From the NCBI GenBank assembly GCA_030765045.1, contig CM060968.1, positions 107,890,904-107,954,903 of the forward strand: a stretch of 64,000 bases of DNA, given 5' to 3'. Position 1 is the stretch's first letter. The number at the start of each line of letters is the position of its first letter. The stretch is from Tenodera sinensis. Its lineage: Eukaryota; Arthropoda; Insecta; Mantodea; Mantidae. The position numbers were made by a program, and so were the translations under genes. Shown here one piece after another: positions 1 to 10,125 of the stretch. A model generated the notes under the pieces. It saw only the letters and a list, made by a program, of their open reading frames with translations. It searched no databases and had not been told where the DNA came from.

Positions 1-7
1 AGTTGCT

Positions 8-247
8 GTGTTAATGCAGCGCTGCCAACATCAGAATGTCCCTAGGAGTTTGTTGCCAATAGTAAGTTTGAATGTTTTTGCGGGAGTTGGCAGTATGCTG
101 TTGACCTTCCTAGAAGCAAGTAGCGCAATGGCTAGGTTTATCAGTATATTGGATTTGGCACCTCTGTGCTTAAATGAAGAGACATGCATGCAATTCCTCT
201 ACGAGGAGGGTCTGTTGAGGACTCGCATGCTATGCAGGGAAAAATAA
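8..247 (+). pseudogene. Short ORF, possibly the N-terminal end of an ISXO2-like transposase
   Basis: An open frame of 79 codons starts at the window edge and runs into AT-rich repeat. The segment reading NEETCMQFLYEEGLL followed by a Cys resembles the lead-in to the zinc ribbon of ISXO2-like transposases found in insects, where an acidic stretch and a 'fLqe.Gll' motif precede paired Cys residues. Only that short stretch supports the idea; the second Cys pair and the catalytic domain are absent. It could equally be a chance ORF. Confidence 0.22.
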
Positions 248-757
248 ATAAATAAATAAATAAAATCAATAAATAAAAATAAATAAAAAAGAACGATAAT
301 TAATAAAAATAATATAAATATAATAATATAATACTACTAAATACAATACATATATAAATATATATAATATAATAATGTTAAATAAAAATACAATAAAATA
401 ATATAATATAAAATAAATAAAAAAGAACGATAAATAGTAATATAAATATAATAATATAGTAAATATAATATATATAATATCAATCTAATAATATTAAAAA
501 TAATAATATAAAATAAAATAGATAAACAAAACAGAACGATAAATAGTATACAAAATAAAAATATAACAATATAATAAATATAATAACATTATATAATAAA
601 ATAACAATATAAAATAAAAAAAGAACGATAAATAATAAACATAATAAAAATATAATAATATTAATATAATATAATATAAATATAATAAACATAAGTATAA
701 TATATAGTATATTATATAAATAATAATATATAATATAAATGTAATACTAATAATAAT
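241..757. repeat. AT-rich low-complexity DNA with recurring short block
   Basis: About 500 bp made almost entirely of A and T. A block around AAAAAGAACGATAAATA recurs near 285, 420, 530 and 620, so this is a degenerate tandem array rather than random AT sequence. The same AAAGAACGA word appears again near 1095, beyond the GC-rich array. Confidence 0.8.
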
Positions 758-761
758 AATG

Positions 762-791
762 ATAATGACAGTGACAATGACAGGGACAGGG

Positions 792-823
<32 letters not shown>

Positions 824-974
824 CGGGACCGGGACCAGGACCAGGACGAGGACCAGGACGAGGACCAGGACCAGGACCAGGACGAGGACCAGGAGGAGGA
901 CCAGGACGAGGACCAGGACGAGGACCAGGACCAGGACGAGGACCAGGACGAGGACGAGGACCAGGACGAGGACG
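762..974. repeat. Hexanucleotide array (GGGACA, then GGACCA/GGACGA)
   Basis: A purine-rich tandem hexamer array begins as GACAGT/GACAGG units and becomes GGACCA and GGACGA units to the end. The graded change along the array suggests local expansion of variant units. It lies inside otherwise AT-rich DNA. Reading frames through it (Thr-Gly, Thr-Arg, Val-Leu repeats) are products of the repeat. Confidence 0.9.
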
Positions 975-1600
975 TTTAAATGTTTAAATTCAATGTAAAC
1001 TTCATGATTTGTTTTTTTGTTTCCTCCTAATAAATAAATAAATTTAAAAAAATAATAATATAATAAAAATAATATAATGAAATAATATAATAATAAAGAA
1101 CGAGCCAGCGTATCGTGGACCCAGTAAGAAGGCAATAAGGATGATGTACACAATAATTCACACTAGTGATATATCTGTGTGAGCAAGAGGAAAATAATGT
1201 GCACAATGAGCAAAAAAATAATGTACAGAATCCACAACAATAGTATGGAGTTGCGCTAGGCGATAGCAGTGTATGTCTGTGGCGGCAACGACGCGAGTGA
1301 GTGCATTTGTGTTTAATGTGTTGGCAACGAAAACTGGTGTAGTATAAAAAGCAATGTTGGCAGATGTGAAAATCGTCTGCTAGTCATGCAGTGAAATCTA
1401 GTGGGCGATTGTGAAACTACTGTCGGCGCATACGCAGTAAGTAAGTTCGGACTTATAATCTGGCTGGCAAGTGGAAAGTGAGCTGTTCTAAACATGAGCC
1501 CTATATTGTTTCCATTTTGGCCTGGAGATGAAATTTAATACTTCTTCCAACTTTTCAATAAATATGTTAGGGTCTTCAATGGGTGATCTGTAAAATGACA
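975..1600. other. No recognisable feature
   Basis: After a short AT-rich tail (to about 1105) the base composition becomes ordinary. I see no coding frame with family motifs, tRNA-like boxes or shared repeat in this stretch. Confidence 0.5.
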
Positions 1601-1969
1601 CTATTATCTAGTACTCTAGAATAATTATAGATGTGGCCTCGAAATTAGTTTCCGTATTAGCCATAGGATTTATAATACAGAATTATGGGCATCGTCAAAA
1701 TATTTAAGAGTATAAAACAATATTTACAATATGAAGATTACAAATAACTGACACAAATTATTATTTAACTTGGAAGTATTAACATAATCTGTACAATCAT
1801 ATATCAGAACTCGGTTAAACAGAATATTTATACAAACACTGACAACTAGTATTATTCTTCAAGTATTTTGGTCAGTTAAGATCTCCATTGATGATCATGC
1901 ATTCTCAGTCACATGAAAAGATTAAGAGTAAAATATATTGGTTTAGTTATATACATATAAATGATGCGT

Positions 1970-2560
1970 TTACAATTTTCCTGAATTATATTCTAAATAT
2001 TCATTTACTGAGTAAAACTGATTTTTTTTAAAGAATTTGTGGAGTTCTGTCTTAAACTTGTTTACAGAAGGTATGTCCTTTAGCTGACTTGACAAGTTGT
2101 TGTATGATTTTAAACCCATATATTTGACACTTAGGTGACTCGGGTTCGATCCCAGGGACCTGCATGTGGTATTTGTAGTGGACGAAGTGGTGTCAGGGTG
2201 GGTTATCTCTGGGTGCTCCCGTTTCCCCTGCCATTCATTCCACCAATTGCTCCATTAATACCCTTCCAATCATGCATTTCGCCTGCATTTCATATCATCC
2301 TCTTCCTCACTCTCATACCTGGTGCTTAGCAGACCACCCGCTTCCAGGTCTTCACTCTGTTTGTTCCATAGGTTCCTGTACTCCCCGACAGGCGTCTGAT
2401 CCTAAGCACTGGTTTGTAAGTCCTAAGGGGTGTTAAGTCCTACATAAGGGGAGGATAATCAGAAGAAGAAGAAGAAATTTGACAGCAGGCCTTCTTCCCA
2501 TTCTTGATGATATACATAGTCATTCAGAACGCCCGTCCAATACTGTTTACTAGTTTCAAC
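1970..2560 (-). pseudogene. 3' end of a CR1/Jockey-group LINE (reverse transcriptase C-terminus), split by a SINE
   Basis: On the minus strand an open frame reads VKYMGLKSYNNLSSQLKDI, then a segment ending HKFFKKNQFYSVNEYL, and stops at 1970-1972. This matches the conserved tail of CR1/Jockey-type ORF2, where a Y.G.K..N.L motif is followed by FK..L and FYS.eEYL. Lower-coordinate sequence to about 1500 is probably its 3' UTR. The ORF is interrupted by a SINE at about 2129-2473, and the frame resumes on the other side as GRRPA. The catalytic part of the RT is not present. Confidence 0.7.
2129..2473 (+). mobile_element. tRNA-derived SINE, family G (5'-truncated)
   Basis: Contains a B-box-like GGTTCGATCCC at about 2144 and a body shared with the copies at 54742-55125 and, partly, 51660-51845 (GTGGACGAAG, TTTCGCCTGCATTTCATATC, AAGGGGAGGATAATCAG). 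It ends in a (GAA)n tail. The flanks repeat ATTTGAC (2122-2128 and 2474-2480), which fits a short target-site duplication. Confidence 0.75.
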
Positions 2561-2829
2561 TGCACCATGTAGCTTACTGGTGTGGAGGTAGGTGCACAGT
2601 TGAGCTGCTCCTAGGAGACGGTTAATGACACACCTGGTGTAGAATTACGTTTTGGCACTGTATTCTACTACCCTCTCCCATTGTGCCAATTGTACCTCTC
2701 TAATTTGCAAAATCAAAACTATTTCCTCAGGACTCTCATGTCTATCTTGCACACTGATTGATGCTTGCATGATACTTCCTCAAAAAAGATCAGAACCAAG
2801 TATTACTTGATTTCTTATTATTTTTTCAG

Positions 2830-3059
2830 TTAGATGAAGCTTTAGCTGATCTGGAATCCACAGTTTTGCTGTTGCCTACAGAAGGAACATTAGCAGCAGT
2901 CAAAGAGAAAAAAATGAAATTGGAAGAACAACTAGCCTGTGCAGCTAAAAGGGTGGAGGAAAAAAATAGCCGGATTATAGATGCTGAAAATGCACTAAAA
3001 CATTGGAAAGATATCTATTTCAGGTTCGAAGAAGCGATAGCACTAGAGAAGGAGCTTCA
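2830..3059 (+). CDS. Coiled-coil protein, internal exon (first exon in window)
   Basis: The exon follows a pyrimidine tract and AG at 2828-2829 and ends before GTAAGT at 3060. It is 230 nt, opens in phase 0 and leaves two bases (CA) to be completed by the next exon. The translation runs LDEALADLESTVLLLP, then KEKKMKLEEQL and a long Lys/Glu-rich stretch ending IALEKEL, typical of an amphipathic coiled coil. No catalytic motif is visible. With the exons at 5108, 6349 and 13252 it forms the last ~208 residues of a protein whose start lies upstream of the window. A spindle, kinetochore (Nuf2-like) or cytoskeletal coiled-coil protein is possible, but I do not recognise it well enough to name it. 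Confidence 0.85.
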
Positions 3060-3684
3060 GTAAGTATGTAGGTTCATACTTGTTCGATAGAAATTAGAAT
3101 GACTACTGTCTGTATAATGGAGAAGGTTGAAAATTACCAAGATATTAATATACTAAGTGTTCAAATTAAGTTCTTATGAAAACTCCTATATCTGATTTTA
3201 GTTGCAAATGTAAACAATGACAGCTGCTAATTTAAAAAAAGTGTTAGATTTTTACATTACTATACCCTCAAATATGTTGCATCTAACTTCAGTTTACTTT
3301 CAATATAAAAAATGAACGGACTCTTACTCATAGAAGTGCAGTTCACAATATGCAATAGGCAGGATATTGTGGTTGCTGCATGGTAAATAGATCCAAGGAG
3401 GACTATCTCTGCATATATAAAGCATTTGGTGCTGTAGGAATCAAGTGGTTAGTGGCCTAGCAGTAACATCCTTGTCTTCCGATTCATTGGTAGTGAGTTC
3501 AAAACTATATTGCACTGTAAATTATTTTTGCCTCTTAATAATTCTGTTTATATGGTTATAATAAATACTTAATTTCATGGAACATTATAAATAACCATAA
3601 GCTCGTGGCAGCCAATGCTGCCATTCTCATGGGGAATTTTGGTTACACGAGACTGTGATGTGACTTCTCGATAACCCTATAAAG
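3060..3684. other. Intron start; possible degenerate tRNA-like SINE near 3450-3540
   Basis: Mostly unremarkable intron. At 3450-3540, GTGGTTAGTGGCCTAGC followed by a GTGAGTTCAAAACT word looks like decayed A and B boxes of a tRNA-derived SINE. The match is weak. Confidence 0.35.
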
Positions 3685-4125
3685 GGTGGAAGGGTCCTTC
3701 TAATATATGCTTCATAGAAGCATTACAAACAAAAAAAATCTAATGGCATTTTGTTCTTTGTTCAGCCGATTTCGAAAAATAAATGGTTTTTGAATCACCT
3801 TGGATGCGTAATTCTACAAGAATGTATGAAGATAACAGTTTGTTACTTGTAAGATGCGTAGAGCAACTTATTTGTGACATAGCTTCGGTAGTAACTATGT
3901 GCCAACACACAGGGTTTCGAAATAATTAATCACTTAAAAGATGTGAAGGAATGCTCCAAGCAGCTTTTTCACACATGTGGTAAGTCGACAACGTTGTGTT
4001 GAGTTTGGTCAGGGAATTGACCTGGTTTGTGGATGTAAACAGGTCTGGCACTTTCGCTTTTGCTTTAATGTTTTGGGAGCTAGCGCTTGTGATTGGCCTA
4101 CACTCGCGCAGTAAACATCGACAGA
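3685..4125 (+). repeat. Dispersed repeat family A
   Basis: Reads in reverse complement against 27995-28430 over about 440 bp with many indels. Shared words include TTCATAGAAGCATTACAAAC, AATGGCATT and TTGTGATTGG.CTACACT. Two copies in opposite orientation show a dispersed element. No terminal repeats or coding frame found, so its class is unknown. Confidence 0.75.
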
Positions 4126-4965
4126 AGACCAATGAATAAAAAGTCTTGAGATAGCCAAAACACCATGCATTTTAAATGAATGGGTGTGTAATATTCTGCA
4201 TGAATATTTGGGTATGAAAAAACTGTTTCGAAGATGGGTGTCGCAACTACTCACAGTTAACAAGCAGAATTGTGTGGCTATTTAATAGGAATGTTTGAAC
4301 ATGTTCCAGTGCAATCCAAATGAGTTTCTGTGGCAGTTGGTGAAACCCAGATCCATTACTATCAGCCTGAGACATAGAAAAAATTGAAGTAATGGACTTC
4401 CTTAGACGAACATGCTCCAAAGAAAGCAAAAACCGTTTCATCAGCAGGAAAAATCATGGCAGCCATCAGGTGGAAAAAAAGATTCTCTTTCACCAGAATA
4501 ATGTACCAGTGCGCAAGTCTGACGTTGCCATTGCAAAATTTGTGGTATTGGGCCACAAACTGCCACCTCATTCACCCTATTTGCCAGATTTGGCACCAAA
4601 CTACTTCTTCCTCTTTGCAAACCTCAAAAATTGGTTCAGTAGTAAGAAATTCACATTCAGTGAAGACATCATGTTAGCAGCAAACTGTGTTTTGCAGACT
4701 TAAAAAAATGCATTTTACAGAGGGTTAAAAAATTGGAGAAATGTTGAACAAGGTGTTGTTGTTGTTAGCTAATGCTGGATTTCTGACATGAAGTCATTAA
4801 TCCTCTTGCTCTCCAATTTTTTCACTGATGGATGGGGCATTAGAAGTGGCCGGGCATATTTGAAGGTGGTCTCGATCCATTTCCTCTTGCAGATCACATA
4901 GTTGAACAAGGTGTATGGAGTTAAAACTGAGACTATGCTGATAAATAAAGTTGATTTTTTAGAAA
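4125..4965 (+). pseudogene. Decayed mariner transposase
   Basis: Successive frames match mariner transposase in order: HEYLGMKKLFRRWVSQLLTV (helix-turn-helix exit), VGETQIHYYQPET (first catalytic region, with the expected Asp of the VDETWIH motif replaced by Gly), PKKAKTVSSAGK, FHQNNVPV (expected HQDNAPV, so the second Asp is lost) and PYLPDLAPNYFFLFANLKNW (normally SPDLAPSDYFLF). Several frameshifts and stops and the lost catalytic residues show it is dead. The C-terminal part continues to about 4965 across a LINE insertion at 4757-4900. Confidence 0.85.
4757..4900 (-). mobile_element. 5'-truncated 3' tip of the I-type LINE (same family as 19751-21644)
   Basis: The reverse complement matches the last ~140 bp of the LINE at 19751-21644, including the coding end and the CTAACAACAAC tail. 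It is flanked by a perfect 14-bp duplication GTTGAACAAGGTGT (4743-4756 and 4901-4914), the mark of target-primed reverse transcription. It sits inside the mariner remnant, so it is younger than the mariner. Confidence 0.92.
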
Positions 4966-5107
4966 AATATGTTATCTTTAAAAAGTCACAGCCTTATCAA
5001 ACTGCTCTTGTACATAGTGGAAAAAGTAAAATGTGGACTCCAGAAATATCCTCTTAATGATGCATCTAAATGTGCTATATTCACGCATATTTTTGCATCT
5101 CCTTTAG

Positions 5108-5299
5108 GTCTAACAAAACAAATCTAGAAGCAGTGGAAAAACAGGAGGCATCAGAGGAAGAGCAACAGGAAGTTGTTGAAGAAAAGTGCAGAAAACTCCA
5201 TGCTAGAATTGAACAGCTTGCTAAATCAAGAGCTGCAAGCAAAGCACAAAGATTGGAAAAACGTATGCACTTAGAGAAGAAGATTGAAGAGGACAAAAG
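5108..5299 (+). CDS. Coiled-coil protein, internal exon
   Basis: Acceptor TCTCCTTTAG at 5098-5107, donor GTATGT at 5300. The first base completes the CAG codon begun in the previous exon. The 192-nt exon encodes SNKTNLEAVEKQEASEEEQQ, then KCRKLHARIEQLAKSRAASK, ending KKIEEDK plus two bases of an Arg codon finished by the next exon. Glu/Lys/Gln richness and heptad-like spacing continue the coiled coil. Exact phase agreement at both ends is the main support. Confidence 0.88.
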
Positions 5300-5407
5300 G
5301 TATGTAATTAATACATTACCCTGCACCTCAGTATTTCTGGTTTAAATTAACTTGAGTCCTCAGTGAGCAATGGAAAACAAAAGTTGTGTATATTGTTAAA
5401 CTTTGTT

Positions 5408-6278
5408 AAAAAATCTGATGTGTTGCGCTCACATGACTTTCTCTACTCTTGTACTAACCATTCTTACAAACTCTTATCCATATATCTTCTTTGTGTTAAG
5501 ATAAACATTTGTACAAATAATCTTATTGTTTATTTCCTTGTAGGTGCAAGGGAAATATTAGAATACAGTAGGCTTTGTGTGATAGTCAAATCTTTTAAAG
5601 CTTTGAGATTCCATTCTCTTTGGACACTTAACATATAAAAAAACGAACAACGATTTTCCATTTCACGAAAGTTTTAAGTTTTCCGAAACTCGCACACATA
5701 ACAAGAAATACCTCCGAAATGGTTCACCCTACAAGAAAATTTATTTAGACATAAATTATGTATTTTAGCAAGATCTACATTTTTTGTATAGTATGATTTG
5801 GTCTATCTCTAATGGTTTACCAGTTATGCAAAAGTCGTCCAGAGTAAATATGACTACAGGGGCTATAGCCAATAAATTCAAGATATACATTTCATTTTAC
5901 ATAAAAATATCTTAAACATATGATATTTTAATCAAAATCGTTAGCCATTTTCAAGAAAATAAAAATTCTCCATTTAAAGCAAAGGGTAATTTGGGGTGAG
6001 GCTATTTTTTTCAAAATCTTCATGTCACATCCTTGAAAGACATTAAACTTAAATACCAACTTCGGTTTTTAACCTACTTTTCATTTTTGAGTTATGCTGT
6101 CCACAGAGTGACAGACAGACACACACACACACACACACACACACACGAAACCTTTTTCTAAAAATGCTTTTTTTTTAATTCAGGGAGTCTCAAAACATAT
6201 ATTTCTGGTGAAATCTCGACGTCAAATTTTTGGATGGAATACTATGCTTCCCCTACTTACCAGTAGAGAAAGTAAAAA
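5408..6278 (-). mobile_element. HINE-like element, near full-length copy
   Basis: Reverse-orientation copy of the main ~870-bp family. It starts ATCTGATGTGTTGCGCTCAC and ends AGTAGAGAAAGTAAAAA, with T/A runs on both flanks. It carries the family's AC tract at 6120-6146 in the expected place. It lies in the intron between the exons at 5108 and 6349. Confidence 0.9.
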
Positions 6279-6348
6279 TGTGTGTGTTACCAATTCTTAG
6301 CATCATATTTCATTTGATTTGATTTACACTGCTTGTTCATTGTTTCAG

Positions 6349-6511
6349 AACACATGAAGTTTTGAGGAAAGAAAAAGAAGAAGAGCAGAGGAAATTGAAG
6401 GAGTTGGAAGATGGTGTGCTGGACAAAGAGAAAGAGCTTCATAGACTTAAGGAGGAAAACCAAAGAATATGTAAACTTTATGATGAAAAATTTATAAAAT
6501 TGCAGAAGAAG
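6349..6511 (+). CDS. Coiled-coil protein, internal exon
   Basis: Acceptor TGTTTCAG ends at 6348, donor GTAATG begins at 6512. The first base completes the AGA codon from the previous exon, and the exon ends on a codon boundary. It reads THEVLRKEKEEEQRKLKELE, then LDKEKELHRLKEENQRI and YDEKFIKLQKK, a strongly charged coiled coil. The following intron of ~6.7 kb is filled by SINE, LINE, DNA transposon and mariner insertions. Confidence 0.88.
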
Positions 6512-6579
6512 GTAATGTATAACATTTGGATCATATTTTAGTAAAATGTTAGGCAGCTATGAAATTACTGTGCTTTACA

Positions 6580-7000
6580 AATGGGAAGGAGTTTCTCCTT
6601 GAGCACTTCCAGGCTGACAACCAATCGGAGTCCTGCTGTGTTGTCATATTGCTTTCCCCTTAAGTGGGGCTTGACGTGCGCCAAGAAATATGAAAAGAGT
6701 GGGGGTAATGAGCTTGCAACGATGTGCACGTAAACATATCTCATTGGCTGCAGATCAGAACTCTTCCCATTTGAAAAGCACAGTATATAAGCACTGTTTC
6801 ACTGGACCGGTTGAGTAAATAAGACAGGTCCATGAAGCAAAAGTGAGATTTTCCAATGAGTATGATGTTGGAATTGTAATGAAGAGGGTTTTGATTTTTC
6901 ATTAAGTAATGCATGTGAAAAAGTGGATATGTTGCTCTCACATGACTTTCTCTTGTCACTCTTCTACAAACTATTGTTACAAATGCTTGATTATTTATGT
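6580..7000. other. Intron; small remnant of HINE-like end near 6920-6995
   Basis: Mostly unassigned. GTTGCTCTCACATGACTTTC followed by CTACAAACTATTGTTACAAA resembles the end of the HINE-like family in reverse orientation. The rest shows nothing recognisable. Confidence 0.4.
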
Positions 7001-7330
7001 ATTTACATAAAAGATCCCAAAGGGCATATTGCCCTATTTAGGAGCTGCCCTTTACAAATGAGGCAGTAAGCAAATTGAACAGGATAAATGTGTATTGCAA
7101 CAAAGGACAAAAATCCAGTCCAGTTACTTTTATATCACTTTATCTTCTAAAATTTCACCACAAATGCACAGTTTTCTAATTTGAGTGAGCAAGAATGCCA
7201 TAGCTGGGATTTGATCCATGGATCTTCGGCTTCACACGTGGCTGCTCTAACCACTGAGCTACCATAACAACTTGCCAGTATGACAAGCTGGTTGGCGAAA
7301 AATACAATTAACGCAGTTTTCTTCTCGTTA
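7000..7330 (-). mobile_element. tRNA-derived SINE
   Basis: On the minus strand, GGTAGCTCAGTGGTTAGAGC (7244-7263) is a good A-box region and GGATCAAATCC (7207-7217) a good B box, spaced as in a tRNA. The rest of the body runs to about 7000. The layout is like the SINE pairs at 13311 and 17136, but the tRNA head differs in sequence. Confidence 0.75.
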
Positions 7331-7570
7331 AGTCTACAGTCTTTTGGGCAATCACAACTGACAATTTTTACTTCTCATAACCTTGCTTAGTCCTTTTAGT
7401 GTCTTCACTTCTTCTGTCTCTCATGCACTAATTAACGATGGTGTAGTTACTTGTTGAATCTTCTTACGATGCACAGTTGTCTTACACTCACTAACACACT
7501 GACAACTCGTGTCTGTAACTGTAACTCTCTTGCTGCCTGACCTCTTTATATAGTGGGGATGGTGTCACAC
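7330..7570 (-). repeat. Repeat with a TATA-box promoter-like end (two copies in window)
   Basis: On the minus strand it reads GTGTGACACCATCCCCACTA running into TATAAAGAGG, then a leader with GTCAGTGTGTTAGTGAGTG. The + strand at 51931-52310 has the same layout (GTGTGACGTCATCCCCGCTA, TATAAAGAGG, CAGTGTGTCAGTGAGTG). A shared core promoter followed by a conserved leader suggests an LTR or another pol II-promoted element. No PBS, polypurine tract or coding region was found. Confidence 0.6.
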
Positions 7571-8150
7571 AGACCTTTCGTAAACTCCTTCAAACACACT
7601 GGCAGTGACATAATCAAATCCTCTTGAAGGCACCGGATAAAACCTCTTTTGTATAGCGGCCTCAGTTGTCACATGTTTGCTTGCGTGAGTGGTGTGGGGC
7701 AGCTTGATCTTGTTCCTTTGCTCGCCGACATGCCATGTGACATGAAGCAGCTTAGCCCTGAAGCGGTATTTAATATGTATCGGGACTAGTAAGGACATTG
7801 AGGTACAATTTATGGTTTCTTTCAAATATATTTTAACCTCGGCATAGCTAAAGTCAGAAAACCATAGGACTCTTGCTTATATTCCAAGCGTGGTATACAT
7901 CAATGTTTATTTTTGCCAGTTATTACATTATATCATTACACAGTATACAATAAGACAATTCTTATGAATTTTGTTTTCTTGTTTATTTCATAAGTCTATA
8001 AAAACACAACATGCACTCTGTGTTATTTCTTTCTTGCATTCTCTTTTGTTATTGCATATGTTTTATATTCGGACTGTATTTTGATATTATCTTTAATTAC
8101 CATCATATATGTATATATTATCAAATCCAGATATTTAAATATTTTAAATG
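7571..8150. other. Intron, no recognisable feature
   Basis: No shared repeat, coding motif or tRNA-like boxes were seen here. Confidence 0.4.
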
Positions 8151-8444
8151 AATGTTGGTGTACCCTACAAATCCCCAAATGAATGGAAAATAGCTATGGT
8201 TAAACCAGGTTTCAAAAAGGAAACAGGAGTGAATTAAACAATAACAGAGGTATAAATCTCTTAAATGTGAGCTACAAAATATTTGCTAAAATTTCAAATA
8301 AACATCTAAATAATATATGCAAAATCCTCCTAAGCGATGAACAACACGGATTCAGATGAGGGAGATCCTGTGTGGATTGCATATTTATAGTACGACTACG
8401 AAGAGAATATAATTTGGAAACACATCTTCTATTTATTGACTGTA

Positions 8445-9500
8445 TCCCTTTCAAACCGTACCCACATGATCGTGCGAGTTGGGTTTTTATTTTTTTGCAG
8501 TCAATCCACAGTTTTTTCTGGCTCAGATTGGACTGCGATCATGCGTGTATCGCCATACGTTACGATGTTATTTTTGTTTATCTTTTGCATCAGTAGATGG
8601 CAGGAGAAATCAGAGAAGTTGGTCTACACAAAAGCAGCATGGTGCGTCGTGGTAAGTAGGCAAGTTTACTAATGTATTTATACAATTTCATTATTTGTGA
8701 TAGTGAAATCTGTTCTTTATTCATTTAAAGTGGTAAATATATTAAGTAATGCCCATAAATTTTAATTTTCAAGTTTACTAAGCGCTCAAATTTGTACTAG
8801 CACAATCGTGTAACTTCGGCTTTGCGTGAGCAATTTTGTGACCTGAAAACGGAGTTTGTTTATATTTTATTTGTTTTTGTATTGAGGATGTAAATGCCAG
8901 TTTGGTGCACTAAAACAAGTCTTTTGTTTGTATAGGTCTTTCGGATGAATAGAGAAAGCTGTTAAAGTAATCAGATTGTGATCTTAGTGATTTTTCAAGC
9001 AATGAGGAATGTGAAGGTTGGGAACCTACTCAGTCCAGAATTCCTGTTCATCAAAAGGCATAAATGCTAAAAATGTTATACTGATTGTATTAAATATGTT
9101 TTAATTTTTAGAGCAACTTTTATTGTATGTAGTTTTTTCATTTTTAGAGTAACTTTTATTGCATGTAATTTTTTTCATTTTTAGAGCAACTTTAATTTAT
9201 GTAATTTTTTTATTGTTATCTCCAAATGTGTAATACCAGCTGAATGATGCCTTCATATTGTTTTTGGGGTAGATAATCTAAATACACAACTACTGGGCAC
9301 ATACCATTTGAATAGCAATAAAAACAAACAAAAATTTTCTTGATAATTAATGAAATAAAGCCTCACTCGCACAATTGTGCTAGGGCATATCACCAGAATA
9401 TTTGTTTCCTTATTTTTTCGTAGTTCTCCAAACAAATTATAGGGTATTACACCCATCAGATTGCAATTTTTCAACAAAAAAATTTCGGGTCTGAAAGGGA
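8445..9500. mobile_element. TIR DNA element inserted in the LINE
   Basis: Begins TCCCTTTCAAACC and ends GGTCTGAAAGGGA, an inverted pair, with TA on each side (8443-8444 and 9501-9502). The interrupted LINE frame resumes directly after it. The acidic stretch DCDLSDFSSNEECEGWEP encoded near 8970-9035 recalls the N-terminus of piggyBac-type transposases, and CCCTTTC ends would suit piggyBac, but the expected TTAA target is not seen. Family left open. Confidence 0.75.
9095..9212. repeat. Three tandem units of about 50 bp
   Basis: The unit TTTTTAGAGCAACTTTTATT followed by GTATGTA and a T-run occurs three times in a row inside the TIR element. Confidence 0.7.
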
Positions 9501-10125
9501 TATAAAACCATTTAACGAAGTTCTTCATAAAAAATCATGGGAAATAATGTGTGACAAAGGATACCCAGAACATCTTACTGCTATGATAAGACAAATGTAT
9601 GAAGGTACAATCATCAGCATAGATAAGGATGCAATAAGAGCATAAAGATTTAGGAGTAAGACAGGGCTGCCCAATGTTGCCTACACTTTATAACATACAC
9701 ATAGACACAGAAGCTGAGGAATGGCAGTCCCAACTGAGGTCATTTTCAACTTAATTCTACTAATTTCAGTATAATCTTATTTGCTGATGATCAGATAATC
9801 TTTGGTGGGAATGAAAATATGCTTCAGTTAGCAACACATCAATTAGAAAAAATGATTAACTACAACTTAAATTTTTCACACAAAAAACAAAAACTATGAC
9901 TTTTCTACGGAAAGATCAAATAAGATGAAAAATAATAATTAAATATAAAACAATAGAACAAGTACATTTTAATTACCTGGGATCTGATATCTCATTTTAT
10001 GATAGAGATATCAAACAAAATTTATATATACATTTCAGAATATATGTGGAACGCTTAAACGACTCTGAAAAATAAAGTTCTAAATTAAACTATGTTGAAG
10101 TTTTATGTGAAATCTTGATTTACTT

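Larger units (their letters stand above)
8155..10125 (+). pseudogene. LINE reverse transcriptase remnant, split by a DNA element at 8445-9500
   Basis: Before the insertion, frames give NYRGINLL-like sequence, SYKIFAKISNKHLN, LLSDEQHGFR (RT motif E.QHGFR) and LLFIDC (motif A region). After it they give KPFNEVLHKKSWEIM, DLGVRQGCPM (motif B, normally LRQGCPLSP), FADDQIIF (motif C, YADD-like) and NYLGSDIS. The order is right for a non-LTR RT. Stops and frameshifts make it a pseudogene. Confidence 0.85.

Noticed and set aside
494..1153. Long minus-strand ORF of 219 codons with Val-Leu and Ile/Tyr-rich stretches
   Set aside because: It is a readthrough of the hexamer array and AT-rich DNA; composition follows the repeats and no domain is present.
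8445..9500. Firm assignment to piggyBac
   Set aside because: CCCTTTC ends and an acidic segment fit, but TTAA target duplication is absent, so the class was left open.
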